Made by a program: the position numbers and the translations under genes
Origin: Desulfacinum sp.
GTDB lineage: Bacteria; Desulfobacterota; Syntrophobacteria; Syntrophobacterales; DSM-9756
NCBI GenBank assembly: GCA_014359885.1
Contig: JACIYN010000059.1
Coordinates: 37,406-101,405 of the forward strand
Direction: 5' to 3'
DNA length: 64,000 nucleotides
The notes under the pieces: generated by a model
Database searches by the model: none
Told to the model about the DNA's origin: nothing
Seen by the model: only the letters and a program-made list of their open reading frames with translations
Part shown: one piece after another, positions 1 through 8,713 of the stretch
Layout: each line of letters opens with the position of its first letter
Numbering within the stretch: position 1 is the first letter of the stretch

Positions 1-22
1 CCCCCATGCACCCGTCGGGCCG

Positions 23-853
23 TCATTGCTGGAGGAGTTCTTCCGTTCGAGCCACGTGGTCCACGAGCATCCTCTGATCCTGGCGGCGCCACTGCTCGAG
101 AAACCCGGACGTGACCACTCCCTCTTCTTCGGCCAACTGCCTCAGCCTGCGGATGACCAGGTGCCCCCGAACCTTTTGGCTGCAGGCCTCGCTGCAGCTT
201 TGACACTGAATACACAGCCAGAGGGCCGGGGACCCGAGGAGCGACCGGGGATCTCCCAGCAGGGCGGATCGGAAGAGATGGAGGGGGTCGAAGATCTTCC
301 GATCGTAGCAGACGGGACAGGCACTGCTGCATTCGCCGCAGGCAAAGCAGGAAGTGAGGTTCGTCCGATAGCCGTCGAAGACGGAGGCTTTCTTCCAGAG
401 GGGGAGGGCCGGGTCGTCCACCGCGGTTCCATCGCCCTTTCCCGATTCCTCCTTTTCCAGGAGCCGGGAAAAAGCGCGGTATCGCGCCTCGTGGAGTCCC
501 ACCTGCATCTCCCGCCAGCGGGCGGGAGATGAGGGGGGCACCACGCCCCGCCGAACCGCTTCCCACCGCAAATGGGCCAGAAGCATGGCCGGCTTGACCG
601 TCATGGGGCAGACATGGGAGCACCTGCGGCATGCCAGGCAAAACCAGATATCCGGCAGGCTCACCAGCTCATCGGTCAGCCCCAGGTTGGCCATCCACAC
701 CAAGGCGCGGGGATGGAGCCGGTTGGTGGCCCGGTTGACGGGGCATTCGATGGCGCACGAGCCGCACGTGTAGCACAGGTTGATTTCGGCGCGAACCGTC
801 TGGTTGATGGCCTTTCGGTCGAGAGCACGCGGGAGGATGACGGCTGGCTTCAT
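23..853 (-). CDS. Double ferredoxin-type 4Fe-4S protein, HdrC-like
   Basis: A 276-residue soluble protein with four cysteine clusters of the C-x2-C-x2-C-x3-C/P type: C27/30/33/37, then near residues 72-82, 169-182 and 213-226. The protein looks like an internal duplication of the HdrC fold, each half carrying two [4Fe-4S] sites. HdrC-type subunits relay electrons between flavin subunits and CCG-domain (HdrB/HdrD) partners; that role is inferred from the family. The start is well placed: AAAGGAG lies six bases before the ATG. Any operon partners downstream on the minus strand would lie outside the window. There is no signal peptide or membrane segment, so it is probably cytoplasmic. It could also be a succinate-dehydrogenase-type or glycolate-oxidase-type Fe-S subunit. 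Confidence 0.8.
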   Translation of the reverse strand: MKPAVILPRALDRKAINQTVRAEINLCYTCGSCAIECPVNRATNRLHPRALVWMANLGLTDELVSLPDIWFCLACRRCSHVCPMTVKPAMLLAHLRWEAVRRGVVPPSSPARWREMQVGLHEARYRAFSRLLEKEESGKGDGTAVDDPALPLWKKASVFDGYRTNLTSCFACGECSSACPVCYDRKIFDPLHLFRSALLGDPRSLLGSPALWLCIQCQSCSEACSQKVRGHLVIRRLRQLAEEEGVVTSGFLEQWRRQDQRMLVDHVARTEELLQQ

Positions 854-1270
854 GGCAACTCCTTTTTGTTGGAAGGACTCCGCTTACGCCCGTCTCTGAA
901 TCTGATTCATCCATAAACAGGACGTGCACATTTTTCAAGTGACTTTGCATCCTGTGTCACATGAACGATCATGGTCTCCCTTGCGCCACCCCGCCTGGAT
1001 GGAAAATATCGTCAAAGGAGGGTTCTTTCTGTGGGAGCCGGCCTGCCGGCAATCCGAATCGCGGCCAAGGTCGCTCCTACAAGGGACCGAAAACGCTCTT
1101 CTTTCCTATAAACCCCATCACGGACGGCCCGTGATAACGAAGGATGAGACGCACCTTTGGAAACCAGGCTCCTGTAGGGGCGAATGATTATTCGCCCCTA
1201 CAGGCCGCGCGCACGAACGGAACGAGGCCGCGTTTATATCAGGGTCGGAGCCCCCAGCCCCCGCTCCCGG
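854..1270. repeat. Intergenic mosaic of REP-like palindromes
   Basis: No gene is supported here. About 1030-1080 is a REP-like unit beginning TGTGGGAGC and ending in GCTCCTAC, found again in degenerate form near 7984 and 49590. At 1171-1204 is a 34-base near-perfect palindrome with arms CCTGTAGGGGCGAAT and loop GATT, followed by a GCCGCGCGCACGAACGGAAC block. The same palindrome-block combination recurs near 7835, 34850 and 38440. The segment lies between the divergently placed 3' end of the PfpI gene and the Fe-S gene promoter. Confidence 0.8.
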
Positions 1271-1780
1271 TTAAATCTTTTCCAGAACCGCCTTCATGAA
1301 CGCGGGCAGGTCGTCGGGAGTGCGGGAGGTGATGAGGTTTCCATCCACCACCACCTCCTGATCCAGGTACTCGGCGCCCGCATGAACCAGGTCGTCGCGA
1401 ATGGCGAAAAAGCAGGTGGCCTTTTTCCCCTTGAGGATGTCCGCCGAAGCCAGCATCCAACCCCCATGGCAAATGGCGGCCACCACCTTGCCCGCCTGGA
1501 AGGCCTCACGCACCAATCGCACCATGTGGGTGTGGCGGCGCATGAGATCCGGGGAATAGCCGCCCGGGATGATGACCGCATCCCACTCGGCGGCGGACAC
1601 CTGGTGGGCCGCCAGGTCCGACGTCACGGGATAGCCGAGTTTGCTCTTGTAGGTCTTCCCCTTTTCCGGCGCCACGGTGGCCACCTGCACTCCCGCCTCC
1701 CGCAGCCTCAGCAAGGGATACCAAACCTCCAATTCCTGGTAGAGGTCTTCCACCAACACCAGCGCTTTCTTGCCTTCCAT
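1271..1780 (-). CDS. DJ-1/PfpI family protein
   Basis: A 169-residue protein of the DJ-1/PfpI superfamily, which includes protein/nucleotide deglycases, chaperones and cysteine peptidases. The nucleophile elbow A-I-C-H-G-G is present with Cys about 104, next to His, and the PGG turn (I-I-P-G-G) sits about 30 residues earlier. This matches active family members. A longer reading frame exists upstream, but the start at 1780 is preceded by AGGAGG five to six bases away, and the family core begins right there (MEGKKALVLVED). It stands alone on the minus strand. The exact substrate cannot be read from sequence. A stress role, repair of glycated or thiol-damaged protein, is the usual inference. Confidence 0.85.
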   Translation of the reverse strand: MEGKKALVLVEDLYQELEVWYPLLRLREAGVQVATVAPEKGKTYKSKLGYPVTSDLAAHQVSAAEWDAVIIPGGYSPDLMRRHTHMVRLVREAFQAGKVVAAICHGGWMLASADILKGKKATCFFAIRDDLVHAGAEYLDQEVVVDGNLITSRTPDDLPAFMKAVLEKI

Positions 1781-2237
1781 TCTCTTCCTCCTTCTAAGCA
1801 AAGCCAAGTTCCCCGTGGATTGAAGCACCCATCCTTAACCCCTTGAAGTAACCTTGCGAAAAAGCCCGAGCCCCGCGGCATCCAACGGGCAACTCATGGT
1901 CCGCATCCCCCCGACCTCCCCTTGAAAAAGGGGAACGCAAACTGAGCGATTTCTTCTTCGGGTGTCCCTTACACCGCATGATGAGCGGGCGGGGATAAAC
2001 CCCGCCCCTGCCCGAGGAGTCCGTTCCTTTTTTTAGGGACGGGCTTTACGCCCACCCTTCAAGACCTGTCCCCGAAAAAGATTCGTCCAATCTAGGGGGG
2101 ACAAGGAGAGAGGTCCCACCCATCACCCATCACCCATCACCCATCACTCGTCACTCATCACTGCCCATGAGCCTTGACACCCTGCGCCGGGGGCCCTTAC
2201 TTATGCCGTGACCCAAACCACAAGGAGCCTTTTTTTC
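1781..2237. repeat. Intergenic repeats including a heptad array
   Basis: No gene is supported in this stretch. It holds REP-like palindromes at about 1978-2065 (GCGGGCGGGGATAAACCCCG type, then GGGCTTTACGCCC type). At 2119-2160 there is a six-unit period-7 array of CCCATCA/CTCGTCA/CTCATCA. Read on the minus strand each unit is TGAYNNG. The same two palindromic units recur next to one another near 34740 and 49448. The uvrB promoter presumably lies between the array and 2238, but no convincing hexamer pair was found. Confidence 0.75.
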
Positions 2238-4241
2238 ATGAGCCTTTTCCGATTGAAGGCCGACTGGGATCCCACCGGAGATCAACCTCGAGCCATCGAG
2301 GCCCTGGCCCGGAACGCGGCCCGGGGAGTCCGGGATCAAACCCTGCTGGGGGTGACGGGATCGGGAAAGACGTTTACCATGGCGCACGTGATTCAGAAGC
2401 TCGGGCGCCCCACCCTGGTGATCGCCCCCAACAAGACCCTGGCCGCCCAGCTCTACGGCGAATTCAAGGCCTTCTTTCCCGAAAACGCCGTGGAGTATTT
2501 TGTCTCCTATTACGATTACTATCAACCGGAAGCGTACCTGCCCCAGACCGATACCTACATCGCCAAGGACGCCTCCATCAACGAAACCATCGACAAGATG
2601 CGCCACTCGGCCACACGGGCCTTGTTGGAACGGCGGGACGTGATCATTGTGGCCAGCGTTTCGTGCATCTATGGCCTGGGCGCGCCGGAAACCTACCGGG
2701 ACATGCTGTTGTGGCTCAAGACGGGCATGGAAGCGGACCGGGACGCCGTGCTGCGCAAGCTCGTGGAGATCCACTACGAGCGCAACGACGTGGACTTCCA
2801 TCGCGGCACCTTTCGGGTGAGGGGGGACGTGGTGGAGGTCTTCCCGGCCCATGAAGAGGATCGCGCCGTGCGCATCGAATTCTTCGGCGACGAGGTGGAC
2901 GTGATCAAGGAGTTCGACCCCCTCACGGGCCGCACCCTCAGGACCCTGGAAGAGGTGGCCGTCTACCCGGGCAGCCACTACGTGACGGACCGGGCCACCC
3001 TGGAACGGGCCATCCAGTCCATCCAGGAGGAGCTTTCGGTGCGCCTGGATGAACTGCGGGCGGCGGGAAAGCTGGTGGAAGCCCAGCGGCTGGAGGAACG
3101 CACCCGCCTGGACCTGGAGATGCTCAAGGAGCTGGGTTACTGCCCGGGCATCGAAAACTACTCCCGGCACCTCACGGGCCGCCGCCCCGGGGAACCGCCC
3201 CCGACCCTCCTCGAATACTTCCCGGACGACTTTCTGCTCTTCATCGACGAAAGCCACATCACCGTGCCCCAATTGAGGGGCATGTACCGCGGCGACCGAT
3301 CCCGAAAGGAAACGCTGGTCCGGTACGGATTCCGCCTGCCGTCCGCCTTGGACAACCGACCGCTCTCCTTCGAGGAGTTCGAAGCCAAGATCCACCAGGT
3401 GATCTACGTGTCGGCCACACCGGGACCCTACGAACTGGAGCGTTCGGGCGACCATGTGGTGGAACAGATCATCCGCCCCACGGGGCTGGTGGATCCCAAG
3501 GTGGAGATCCGTCCGGCCGACCACCAGGTGGACGACCTGATCGGCGAGATCCGAAAACGGGTGGCCGCGGGGCAGCGGGTGCTGGTGACCACACTCACCA
3601 AGCGGATGGCGGAGGATCTCACCGAGTACCTGGCTGAACTCCACATCCGTGTCCGCTACATGCATTCGGACATCGACACCCTGGAGCGCATCGAACTGGT
3701 GCGGGATCTCCGGCTGGGCGAATACGACGTTCTGGTGGGGATCAATCTGTTGCGGGAGGGGCTGGACATCCCCGAAGTGTCCTTGGTGGCCGTTCTGGAC
3801 GCGGACAACGAGGGCTTTTTGCGCTCGGAACGCTCGCTCATCCAGACGGCCGGGCGGGCGGCCCGAAACGTGGACGGCACGGTGATCCTCTACGCGAACC
3901 ACATCACCGATTCCATCCGCCGGGCCGTGGACGAAACGGAGCGGCGCCGGGCCATCCAGCTCGCCTACAACGAGGCCCACGGGATCACCCCCCACACGAT
4001 CCGAAAGGAGATCCCCGACATTCTGGCGGAATACCGGCCCCGGGACGAGGCTTTCGTTTCCGAGGATCTGGCGGAAGAGGCCCGGGCGCTGTTCGAGAGC
4101 GCGGGGGATTCGCTGGACGAACGCATCGCGGCTCTCGAAAAGCACATGAAGGATGCGGCGGCGGCCCTGGAGTTCGAGAAGGCCGCCGCCCTGCGGGACC
4201 AGATCAAGGAGTTGCGCCGCCGCCAGCTCCTGACCCAGTAA
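2238..4241 (+). CDS. uvrB: Excinuclease ABC subunit B
   Basis: UvrB is the damage-verifying helicase-like subunit of nucleotide excision repair. It is loaded by UvrA, clamps DNA with its beta-hairpin and recruits UvrC. The 667-residue protein has the Walker A motif GVTGSGKT at residues 38-45, the Tyr-rich beta-hairpin [12 protein letters not shown] near 92-103, a DESH Walker B, helicase motifs V/VI ([13 protein letters not shown], then QTAGRAARN) and a C-terminal UVR motif (about 630-660) that binds UvrC. Length is normal for the family. The ATG at 2238 was chosen because AAGGAG precedes it and the family begins with this Phe-x-Leu-x-x start. An in-frame start 30 bases earlier lacks support. 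It is convergent with the PfkB gene. Confidence 0.97.
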   Translation: MSLFRLKADWDPTGDQPRAIEALARNAARGVRDQTLLGVTGSGKTFTMAHVIQKLGRPTLVIAPNKTLAAQLYGEFKAFFPENAVEYFVSYYDYYQPEAYLPQTDTYIAKDASINETIDKMRHSATRALLERRDVIIVASVSCIYGLGAPETYRDMLLWLKTGMEADRDAVLRKLVEIHYERNDVDFHRGTFRVRGDVVEVFPAHEEDRAVRIEFFGDEVDVIKEFDPLTGRTLRTLEEVAVYPGSHYVTDRATLERAIQSIQEELSVRLDELRAAGKLVEAQRLEERTRLDLEMLKELGYCPGIENYSRHLTGRRPGEPPPTLLEYFPDDFLLFIDESHITVPQLRGMYRGDRSRKETLVRYGFRLPSALDNRPLSFEEFEAKIHQVIYVSATPGPYELERSGDHVVEQIIRPTGLVDPKVEIRPADHQVDDLIGEIRKRVAAGQRVLVTTLTKRMAEDLTEYLAELHIRVRYMHSDIDTLERIELVRDLRLGEYDVLVGINLLREGLDIPEVSLVAVLDADNEGFLRSERSLIQTAGRAARNVDGTVILYANHITDSIRRAVDETERRRAIQLAYNEAHGITPHTIRKEIPDILAEYRPRDEAFVSEDLAEEARALFESAGDSLDERIAALEKHMKDAAAALEFEKAAALRDQIKELRRRQLLTQ

Positions 4242-4285
4242 GCTTTGAGCATGCCCTTTAAAATAGAAGATCAAAGGCTCGCGGC

Positions 4286-5233
4286 TTACGATAGAGGCCC
4301 ATCCAGCGGGCCGAAATGCGCCTCAAAGCGCCGGCGAAAATCCCGGGGGCTGAAGAAATGTTCCTGGGTGCCGTGGCACTCCACGGCGAAGGAAGCGGCC
4401 ACGCTGCCCATCTGACAGCACGTCAGGGCATCCTTTCCCAGGGCCCATCCCTTCAGGAATCCCGCGCGGTAGGCGTCCCCGGCTCCCGTGGGATCCACCA
4501 CCTTCTCGGGAGTCACCGCCGGAACGAAAGTATCCTCACCTTCCAGATGCAGCACGCTGCCTTCCGGCCCCCGGGTGGTGACCACCATGGACACCCGCCG
4601 GCGAAGCTCCTCCACGCGCCAGCCGGTCATTTTCAGAAAGTAGCTCAGTTCATACTCGTTGGAAATGAAGCAGAGGGCCCCCTGGACCGCCCGCGCGATT
4701 TCCTCCCCCGTCCAGATGTTGAGGCTCTGGCCGGGATCGAAGACAAAGGGCACCCGAGCCCGACGGCAGCGCTCGGCAAATCCCTGCATGTCGTTCTTGT
4801 TGCCGGGGCCGATGTGCACCAAAGCGGGCAGGGCGCCGTCGTCCAGGGCGGGAAGATCCGCTTCGAAGGCCATGGCCCCCGGATTGAAAGCCGTGATCTG
4901 GTTGTCGTCCAGGTCGGTGGTGATGTAGGCCCCCGCGGTGAAGACGCCGGGAATCTTCTTGATCCACCGTTGGGGCAGGCCGTGCCGCTCCAGCCAGCTT
5001 TCGTAACGGCCGAAATCTTCCCCCGCAGTGGCCACGATGGCCGGCTTCTCGCCCAGAAGCGCCAGGGTGTAGGCGATGTTCCCGGCCGTCCCTCCGAACT
5101 TTTCCACCAACCCGTTGATGTTGAAGCACACGTTCAACATGTGGATCTTGCTGGGCAGGATGTGATCCGCAAAATGCCCCGGAAAGTCCATGATGCGATC
5201 GTAAGCCAAGGATCCGGAAATAAAGATGTTCAT
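4286..5233 (-). CDS. PfkB-family carbohydrate/nucleoside kinase
   Basis: A 315-residue ribokinase-fold (PfkB) kinase that phosphorylates a sugar or nucleoside with ATP. The C-terminal PfkB signature D-P-T-G-A-G-D-A is intact, including the catalytic Asp and the anion hole, and the N-terminal GSLAYDRIMDFPG strand matches adenosine-kinase-like members. The substrate is not resolved; adenosine or a small sugar are the usual candidates. The start at 5233 fits the family. An alternative ATG at 5251 would overlap the stop of the upstream RNA helicase gene by four bases (ATGA), suggesting translational coupling. The pair probably forms one transcription unit. Confidence 0.85.
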   Translation of the reverse strand: MNIFISGSLAYDRIMDFPGHFADHILPSKIHMLNVCFNINGLVEKFGGTAGNIAYTLALLGEKPAIVATAGEDFGRYESWLERHGLPQRWIKKIPGVFTAGAYITTDLDDNQITAFNPGAMAFEADLPALDDGALPALVHIGPGNKNDMQGFAERCRRARVPFVFDPGQSLNIWTGEEIARAVQGALCFISNEYELSYFLKMTGWRVEELRRRVSMVVTTRGPEGSVLHLEGEDTFVPAVTPEKVVDPTGAGDAYRAGFLKGWALGKDALTCCQMGSVAASFAVECHGTQEHFFSPRDFRRRFEAHFGPLDGPLS

Positions 5234-5247
5234 TGGTCCGCACCCTC

Positions 5248-6699
5248 TCATTGGCCGTCCTTGGCGGCCGGTTCCGTTTTGCGCTTCTTCTTGCGGGGTC
5301 GTCGCTTGCGCTTGGGAGCAGCCGGGGCATCCTTGTTCGCCCTGGCTTCCTGAGGCCGAGGACCGGGCTTTCTTTTCTGCGGCGGCCGCCGTGTTCGTTT
5401 CTTCTTGGCCTTGTCGGCGACGAACAGGTCATCCTCGGCCCACACCACCGGGATCTTGCTTCCCAGGAGCTTTTCCACGTTCTCCAGGGCGTACACGTCG
5501 TCTTCAGAGCACAGCGTGATGGCCCGCCCTTCCTTGCCGGCTCGGGCCGTCCGCCCGATGCGGTGAACGAATTCCTCGGGATCCTGCGGCACGTCGTAGT
5601 TGAACACGTGGGTCACGTCCTCCACGTGCAGGCCCCGGGACGCCACGTCGGTGGCCACCAGGATCTGGATGTCGCCGGTCTTGAACCGTTCCAGCAGCTT
5701 GATGCGGCGGGCCTGCGGCAGATCCCCCGTGATGGCCCGCGCCCGGTAGCCGTTTCCCACCAGCCGGTCGGCCACCCAGCTGGTCTGCACCTTCGTGTTG
5801 CAGAAGACCAAGGCGCGTTCCGGTTTTTCCCTCTGGAGCAGCCCCAGGAAAAGAGAAAATTTTTCCGGCCGGCCCACGTGGTAAAGTTCCTGATGGATCG
5901 TTTCCACCACCAGCTGTTCCGGATTGACCACCACCTCCTCCGGAACGTTCATGTACTGATAGGTCAGCTCCAGCACCCGCAAAGAAAGGGTTGCAGAAAA
6001 AAGCATGGTCTGCCGACGACTATAGGGAGGGAGTTTGCTCATGATGTAGCGCAGATCTTTGACGAAGCCCATGTCCAGCATGCGGTCCGCCTCGTCGATC
6101 ACCAGCAGGGAGACATCCTGGGGCCGAAAGAGCCCCTGCTTCATCAGGTCGATGAGCCGACCCGGAGTGGCGATCACCACATGGGCGCCGCGCTTGAGGG
6201 CGTCGATCTGGGCATTGTATCCCACGCCCCCATAGATGGCCACCGTGCGCAGGGGCAGGTACTTGCCCAGCAGCTCGGCATCCGCCTGGATCTGCAGGGC
6301 CAGTTCCCGCGTGGGCGCCAGGATCAGGGCGTGGCAGGCGTCTTTGAGCTTTTCTTGCTGGGAAAGCTTCTGAAAGATGGTCACCAGGAAGACCGCCGTC
6401 TTGCCGCTTCCCGTCTGGGCCTGGGCGGCAATGTCCTTGCCCTGCAAAGTGATGGGAAGCGACTTTTCCTGGATGGGGGTGCAGCGGACATACCCCGCTT
6501 CGTGCAAGCCCTTCAAGACGTCCGGCGCCAGCCCCAGATCGGCGAAGGGCATGCCCTGCCCCACATCCGTGCGGGCCTTTCGGGCTTCGGGCAACACCGG
6601 CGGGTCGGACGATTGGACGGGATCGGGCGGCTCGACGGCAACGTTCGGGGAAGGAGACTGGAACAGATCGCGGAAAAATTGGATGATTCTCTTCAGCAC
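5248..6699 (-). CDS. DEAD-box ATP-dependent RNA helicase with basic tail
   Basis: A 483-residue RhlE/RhlB-type DEAD-box helicase that unwinds or remodels RNA using ATP. Motifs in order are Q motif region, AQTGSGKT (motif I), PTREL (Ia), DEAD within VIDEADRMLDMGF (II), SAT within LFSATLS (III) and HRIGRTARAGK (VI). The C-terminal 60 residues are strongly Lys/Arg-rich and low complexity, as in cold-shock and ribosome-assembly helicases. The N-terminal 60 residues are a Pro-rich spacer. Translation starts at a GTG at 6699 with GGAGG 11 bases upstream. It precedes the PfkB kinase gene with a four-base stop/start overlap possibility. Confidence 0.93.
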   Translation of the reverse strand: MLKRIIQFFRDLFQSPSPNVAVEPPDPVQSSDPPVLPEARKARTDVGQGMPFADLGLAPDVLKGLHEAGYVRCTPIQEKSLPITLQGKDIAAQAQTGSGKTAVFLVTIFQKLSQQEKLKDACHALILAPTRELALQIQADAELLGKYLPLRTVAIYGGVGYNAQIDALKRGAHVVIATPGRLIDLMKQGLFRPQDVSLLVIDEADRMLDMGFVKDLRYIMSKLPPYSRRQTMLFSATLSLRVLELTYQYMNVPEEVVVNPEQLVVETIHQELYHVGRPEKFSLFLGLLQREKPERALVFCNTKVQTSWVADRLVGNGYRARAITGDLPQARRIKLLERFKTGDIQILVATDVASRGLHVEDVTHVFNYDVPQDPEEFVHRIGRTARAGKEGRAITLCSEDDVYALENVEKLLGSKIPVVWAEDDLFVADKAKKKRTRRPPQKRKPGPRPQEARANKDAPAAPKRKRRPRKKKRKTEPAAKDGQ

Positions 6700-6814
6700 T
6701 CGTTTTTGTTCCTCCGTGAAGGTGAAAGGATGGTATCACATGGCCGGCTCCACATTGAGGTTGGCCTTTTGATCCGAATTTGGCACACTCAGGTGCATAT
6801 TCGCAAAAGCCGAA

Positions 6815-6840
6815 ACTGTCTATAGCAAATTAAGGACAGT
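6815..6840. promoter_or_regulatory. Inverted repeat ACTGTC-N14-GACAGT
   Basis: A perfect six-base inverted repeat separated by 14 AT-rich bases lies in the 230-base gap between the divergently transcribed RNA helicase and the exported hypothetical protein. Its position would suit a dimeric repressor or activator site. Short perfect repeats occur by chance, so this is only a candidate. Confidence 0.25.
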
Positions 6841-6930
6841 ACGGCAAACGGGCTCCCATGCCGCACGGCGGATGGCCCGAAATGGGGCCGGGAAGGACCG
6901 GTCCACGACCACGGGAAGGAGGCAGGATCC

Positions 6931-7680
6931 ATGAAGGGGTTGGGACGAACGGGGATGCTTTGGTTGCGCACATCTTGTTTGATCATGGCGCTTTGTCTCG
7001 CCGGGGCCGCGCATGCCGAGGCGGCCACCTTCCGCATCACCTTCAAGGACGGGAACCGGGTGGAAGTTCCGTACTGCTGGGAGAAGGGAGCCACAATCTT
7101 TTTTGAGATCCCGGGGGGGGTTGCAGGGATTCCCAAAACCCAGATCGCCCGGATCGAGGAGGTCCTGGCAAGCCGGGAAATGTCCCTGGACCAGACGGTC
7201 AACCGGGCGGACCTGTATGTGGATGGCGGGCCCAAGGAAGAAGAGGCGATGGTCCAGCTGATTCGCCAAGCCGTGCCCCAGGCCGACCTGGAGGCCCTCT
7301 CCCCTGAGGAAGCGGCGCTCCTTCTGGGCGGAACGGATCGTTCCCGGGCCGCACCCGCTTCGGTGCGCCTCTATCGGACCACGGTTCACCCCAAAGGCGA
7401 CTTCTCCGAATGGATGCGCCTCAAGAACGACGGGGCCGTCCTGGTGGTCCAATACCTGCTGAGCGGCTCCGACGATCTCCTGAGCCGCCGCTTCCATGTG
7501 CTGCTCTACGATGGAAGCGACCGGCTGCTTCGAAAGGAGCCCTGCCAGGTGCAGGAACTGGAGATCCCCAAGAAACTGGCGTCCAAGCTGGGCCTTCGGG
7601 ACAAGCTCTTCCTGGTGGTGGCCACCCTGCAGCCGGATCCCAAGGTTCGCCGCTACGAACTGGCTTCCGCCACGCCGTGA
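6931..7680 (+). CDS. Exported protein of unknown function
   Basis: A 249-residue protein with a clear Sec signal peptide: positively charged MKGLGR, hydrophobic core near residues 9-24 and an A-H-A cleavage site near residue 28. The mature part begins with a short beta-rich segment (FRITFKDGNRVEVPYCW) that resembles the small SH3-like domains seen in periplasmic proteins. Two further predicted beta-rich stretches follow, near residues 125-155 and 165-220. Only one cysteine remains near residue 49 and one near 199. No enzyme motif is visible. GGAGG lies 10 bases before the ATG. It is monocistronic, and function is unknown. Confidence 0.7.
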   Translation: MKGLGRTGMLWLRTSCLIMALCLAGAAHAEAATFRITFKDGNRVEVPYCWEKGATIFFEIPGGVAGIPKTQIARIEEVLASREMSLDQTVNRADLYVDGGPKEEEAMVQLIRQAVPQADLEALSPEEAALLLGGTDRSRAAPASVRLYRTTVHPKGDFSEWMRLKNDGAVLVVQYLLSGSDDLLSRRFHVLLYDGSDRLLRKEPCQVQELEIPKKLASKLGLRDKLFLVVATLQPDPKVRRYELASATP

Positions 7681-8031
7681 CCCCCACGGCGGCCTGAACA
7701 GGGCCCGCCCCTTCCCAAAAAGCGATGCGCTTTGGGAGAGGTGGGGCCTGATGCCCGCATGTCAGGACCCCGCACTGACACGGCACCATCCGAATTTGAT
7801 GGGAAAGGCCAGCTCGCTCCGTACGTGCGCGCGGCCTGTAGGGGCGAATAATCATTCGCCCCTACAGTGGCCTGCTTCCGAAGGGTGCGCGTCACCCTTC
7901 GTTACCACGAGCCGTCCGTGATGGGGGTTCATCTGAAAAAACCGCGGATGAACGCGAACAGACGCAAAGGGGTCTTCTCCATTGTGGGAGCGGCCCTGGC
8001 CGCGATCCGGATCGCCGATGAACGGGCGCGA
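7681..8031. repeat. Intergenic REP-like composite, reverse orientation
   Basis: No gene is supported. At 7835-7867 lies the GTAGGGGCGAAT palindrome in reverse orientation relative to its copy at 1171. About 7937-7967 is a copy of the ACCGCGRATGAACGCGAA unit, also found near 14280, 34963, 38345 and 52386. About 7984-8010 is a TGTGGGAGC unit. The order of units mirrors the 1030-1225 mosaic in inverted form. Confidence 0.75.
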
Positions 8032-8478
8032 TCAAGGGATCCGGCCCTCCATCCACCGCGACAGCGCTTCCGCCAAGGCGTCGGGCAACGGCATGGGGCC
8101 GGACCTTCCCACACACACCAGGTGCAGCACCGCCCGGGTGGTCGTCTCCCGGCTCTCGTCATCATGAACCCGTTCAATGGTGTGGGCCAGGGAAAGGCTC
8201 CGCCGTCCCCTTCGCACAATGCCGGTGCCCACCTGGATCCGATCGTCATAGTGCAGTGGCTTGAGGTACCTGCATTGAACCTCCGCCACCGTGAGGTGCA
8301 GCCCTTCCTCCATGAGCCGCCTGTAAGGGAACCCCAACCGTCGGAAAAACGCCTCGCGGCCCAGCTCGAACAGGTGAAAGTAGTTTCCGTGATAGACGCC
8401 CTGGCCCAGATCCACCTCGTATAGGGGAACCCGCAGGCAATGGTGAAACCAGGGCCCCTGCACCGTAAGCTCTTCCAT
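8032..8478 (-). CDS. Hotdog-fold acyl-CoA thioesterase (YbgC/4HBT family)
   Basis: A 148-residue hotdog-fold protein of the YbgC/4-hydroxybenzoyl-CoA thioesterase family, which hydrolyses acyl-CoA thioesters. The signature V-Y-H-G-N-Y followed by hydrophobics and E-x-x-R is present near residues 27-40, with the catalytic-type Asp preceding it (YEVDLGQGVYHGNY). The reading frame is open 52 codons further upstream. The start at 8478 is chosen because GGAGG precedes it and the family motif then lies at its usual distance from the N terminus. The spacing of GGAGG to ATG is short (three bases), so the start is somewhat uncertain. No operon partner is present; substrate chain length is unknown. Confidence 0.82.
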   Translation of the reverse strand: MEELTVQGPWFHHCLRVPLYEVDLGQGVYHGNYFHLFELGREAFFRRLGFPYRRLMEEGLHLTVAEVQCRYLKPLHYDDRIQVGTGIVRRGRRSLSLAHTIERVHDDESRETTTRAVLHLVCVGRSGPMPLPDALAEALSRWMEGRIP

Positions 8479-8513
8479 GCGCGCCTCCGCTTTTTGACAT
8501 CCCGCGATCTCTG

Positions 8514-8620
8514 GGAGCGTGTCCGAGTCTGGCCCTTCCATTCCAGGGGCCAAGAAACTTCCTGGTTTCGTAGCCGCGGGGCTTCCGCCCCCGTTCCTCG
8601 CCGCTTGAAGTCGCCGCCCC
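8514..8620. repeat. REP-like repeat containing TTTCGTAGCCGCGGGGCTT
   Basis: This segment carries GAGCGTGTCCGAG followed by TTTCGTAGCCGCGGGGCTT, a combination repeated near 45345-45415 and 52578-52665. The GGGGCTTC/GCCCC parts form a small hairpin. It overlaps the upstream region of the thioesterase and lies just before the Ski2-like helicase gene. Confidence 0.65.
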
Positions 8621-8713
8621 GGCGTGTTAGCCATACAACGGTGTGGACGACCGATTAGAACAGCATCTCATACCCAAGGAGTCAAACCCCACTTGAAGAC
8701 TACGACGCGTGTG

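Noticed and set aside
2151..4274. A 707-codon frame antisense to uvrB
   Set aside because: Shadow of a GC-rich gene: the opposite strand encodes a full, motif-complete UvrB. The antisense frame has no ribosome-binding site and low-complexity His/Gln/Val composition.
6781..6800. Possible sigma-54 promoter TGGCAC-N6-GTGC
   Set aside because: Spacing between GG and GC is 11 instead of 10, and no activator is close.
5233..6825. A 530-codon frame antisense to the DEAD-box helicase
   Set aside because: No motif, no ribosome-binding site, overlaps a canonical helicase gene.
7681..8031. Short frames across the REP-like regions
   Set aside because: They change with repeat orientation, lack ribosome-binding sites and appear in different frames at the different repeat copies.
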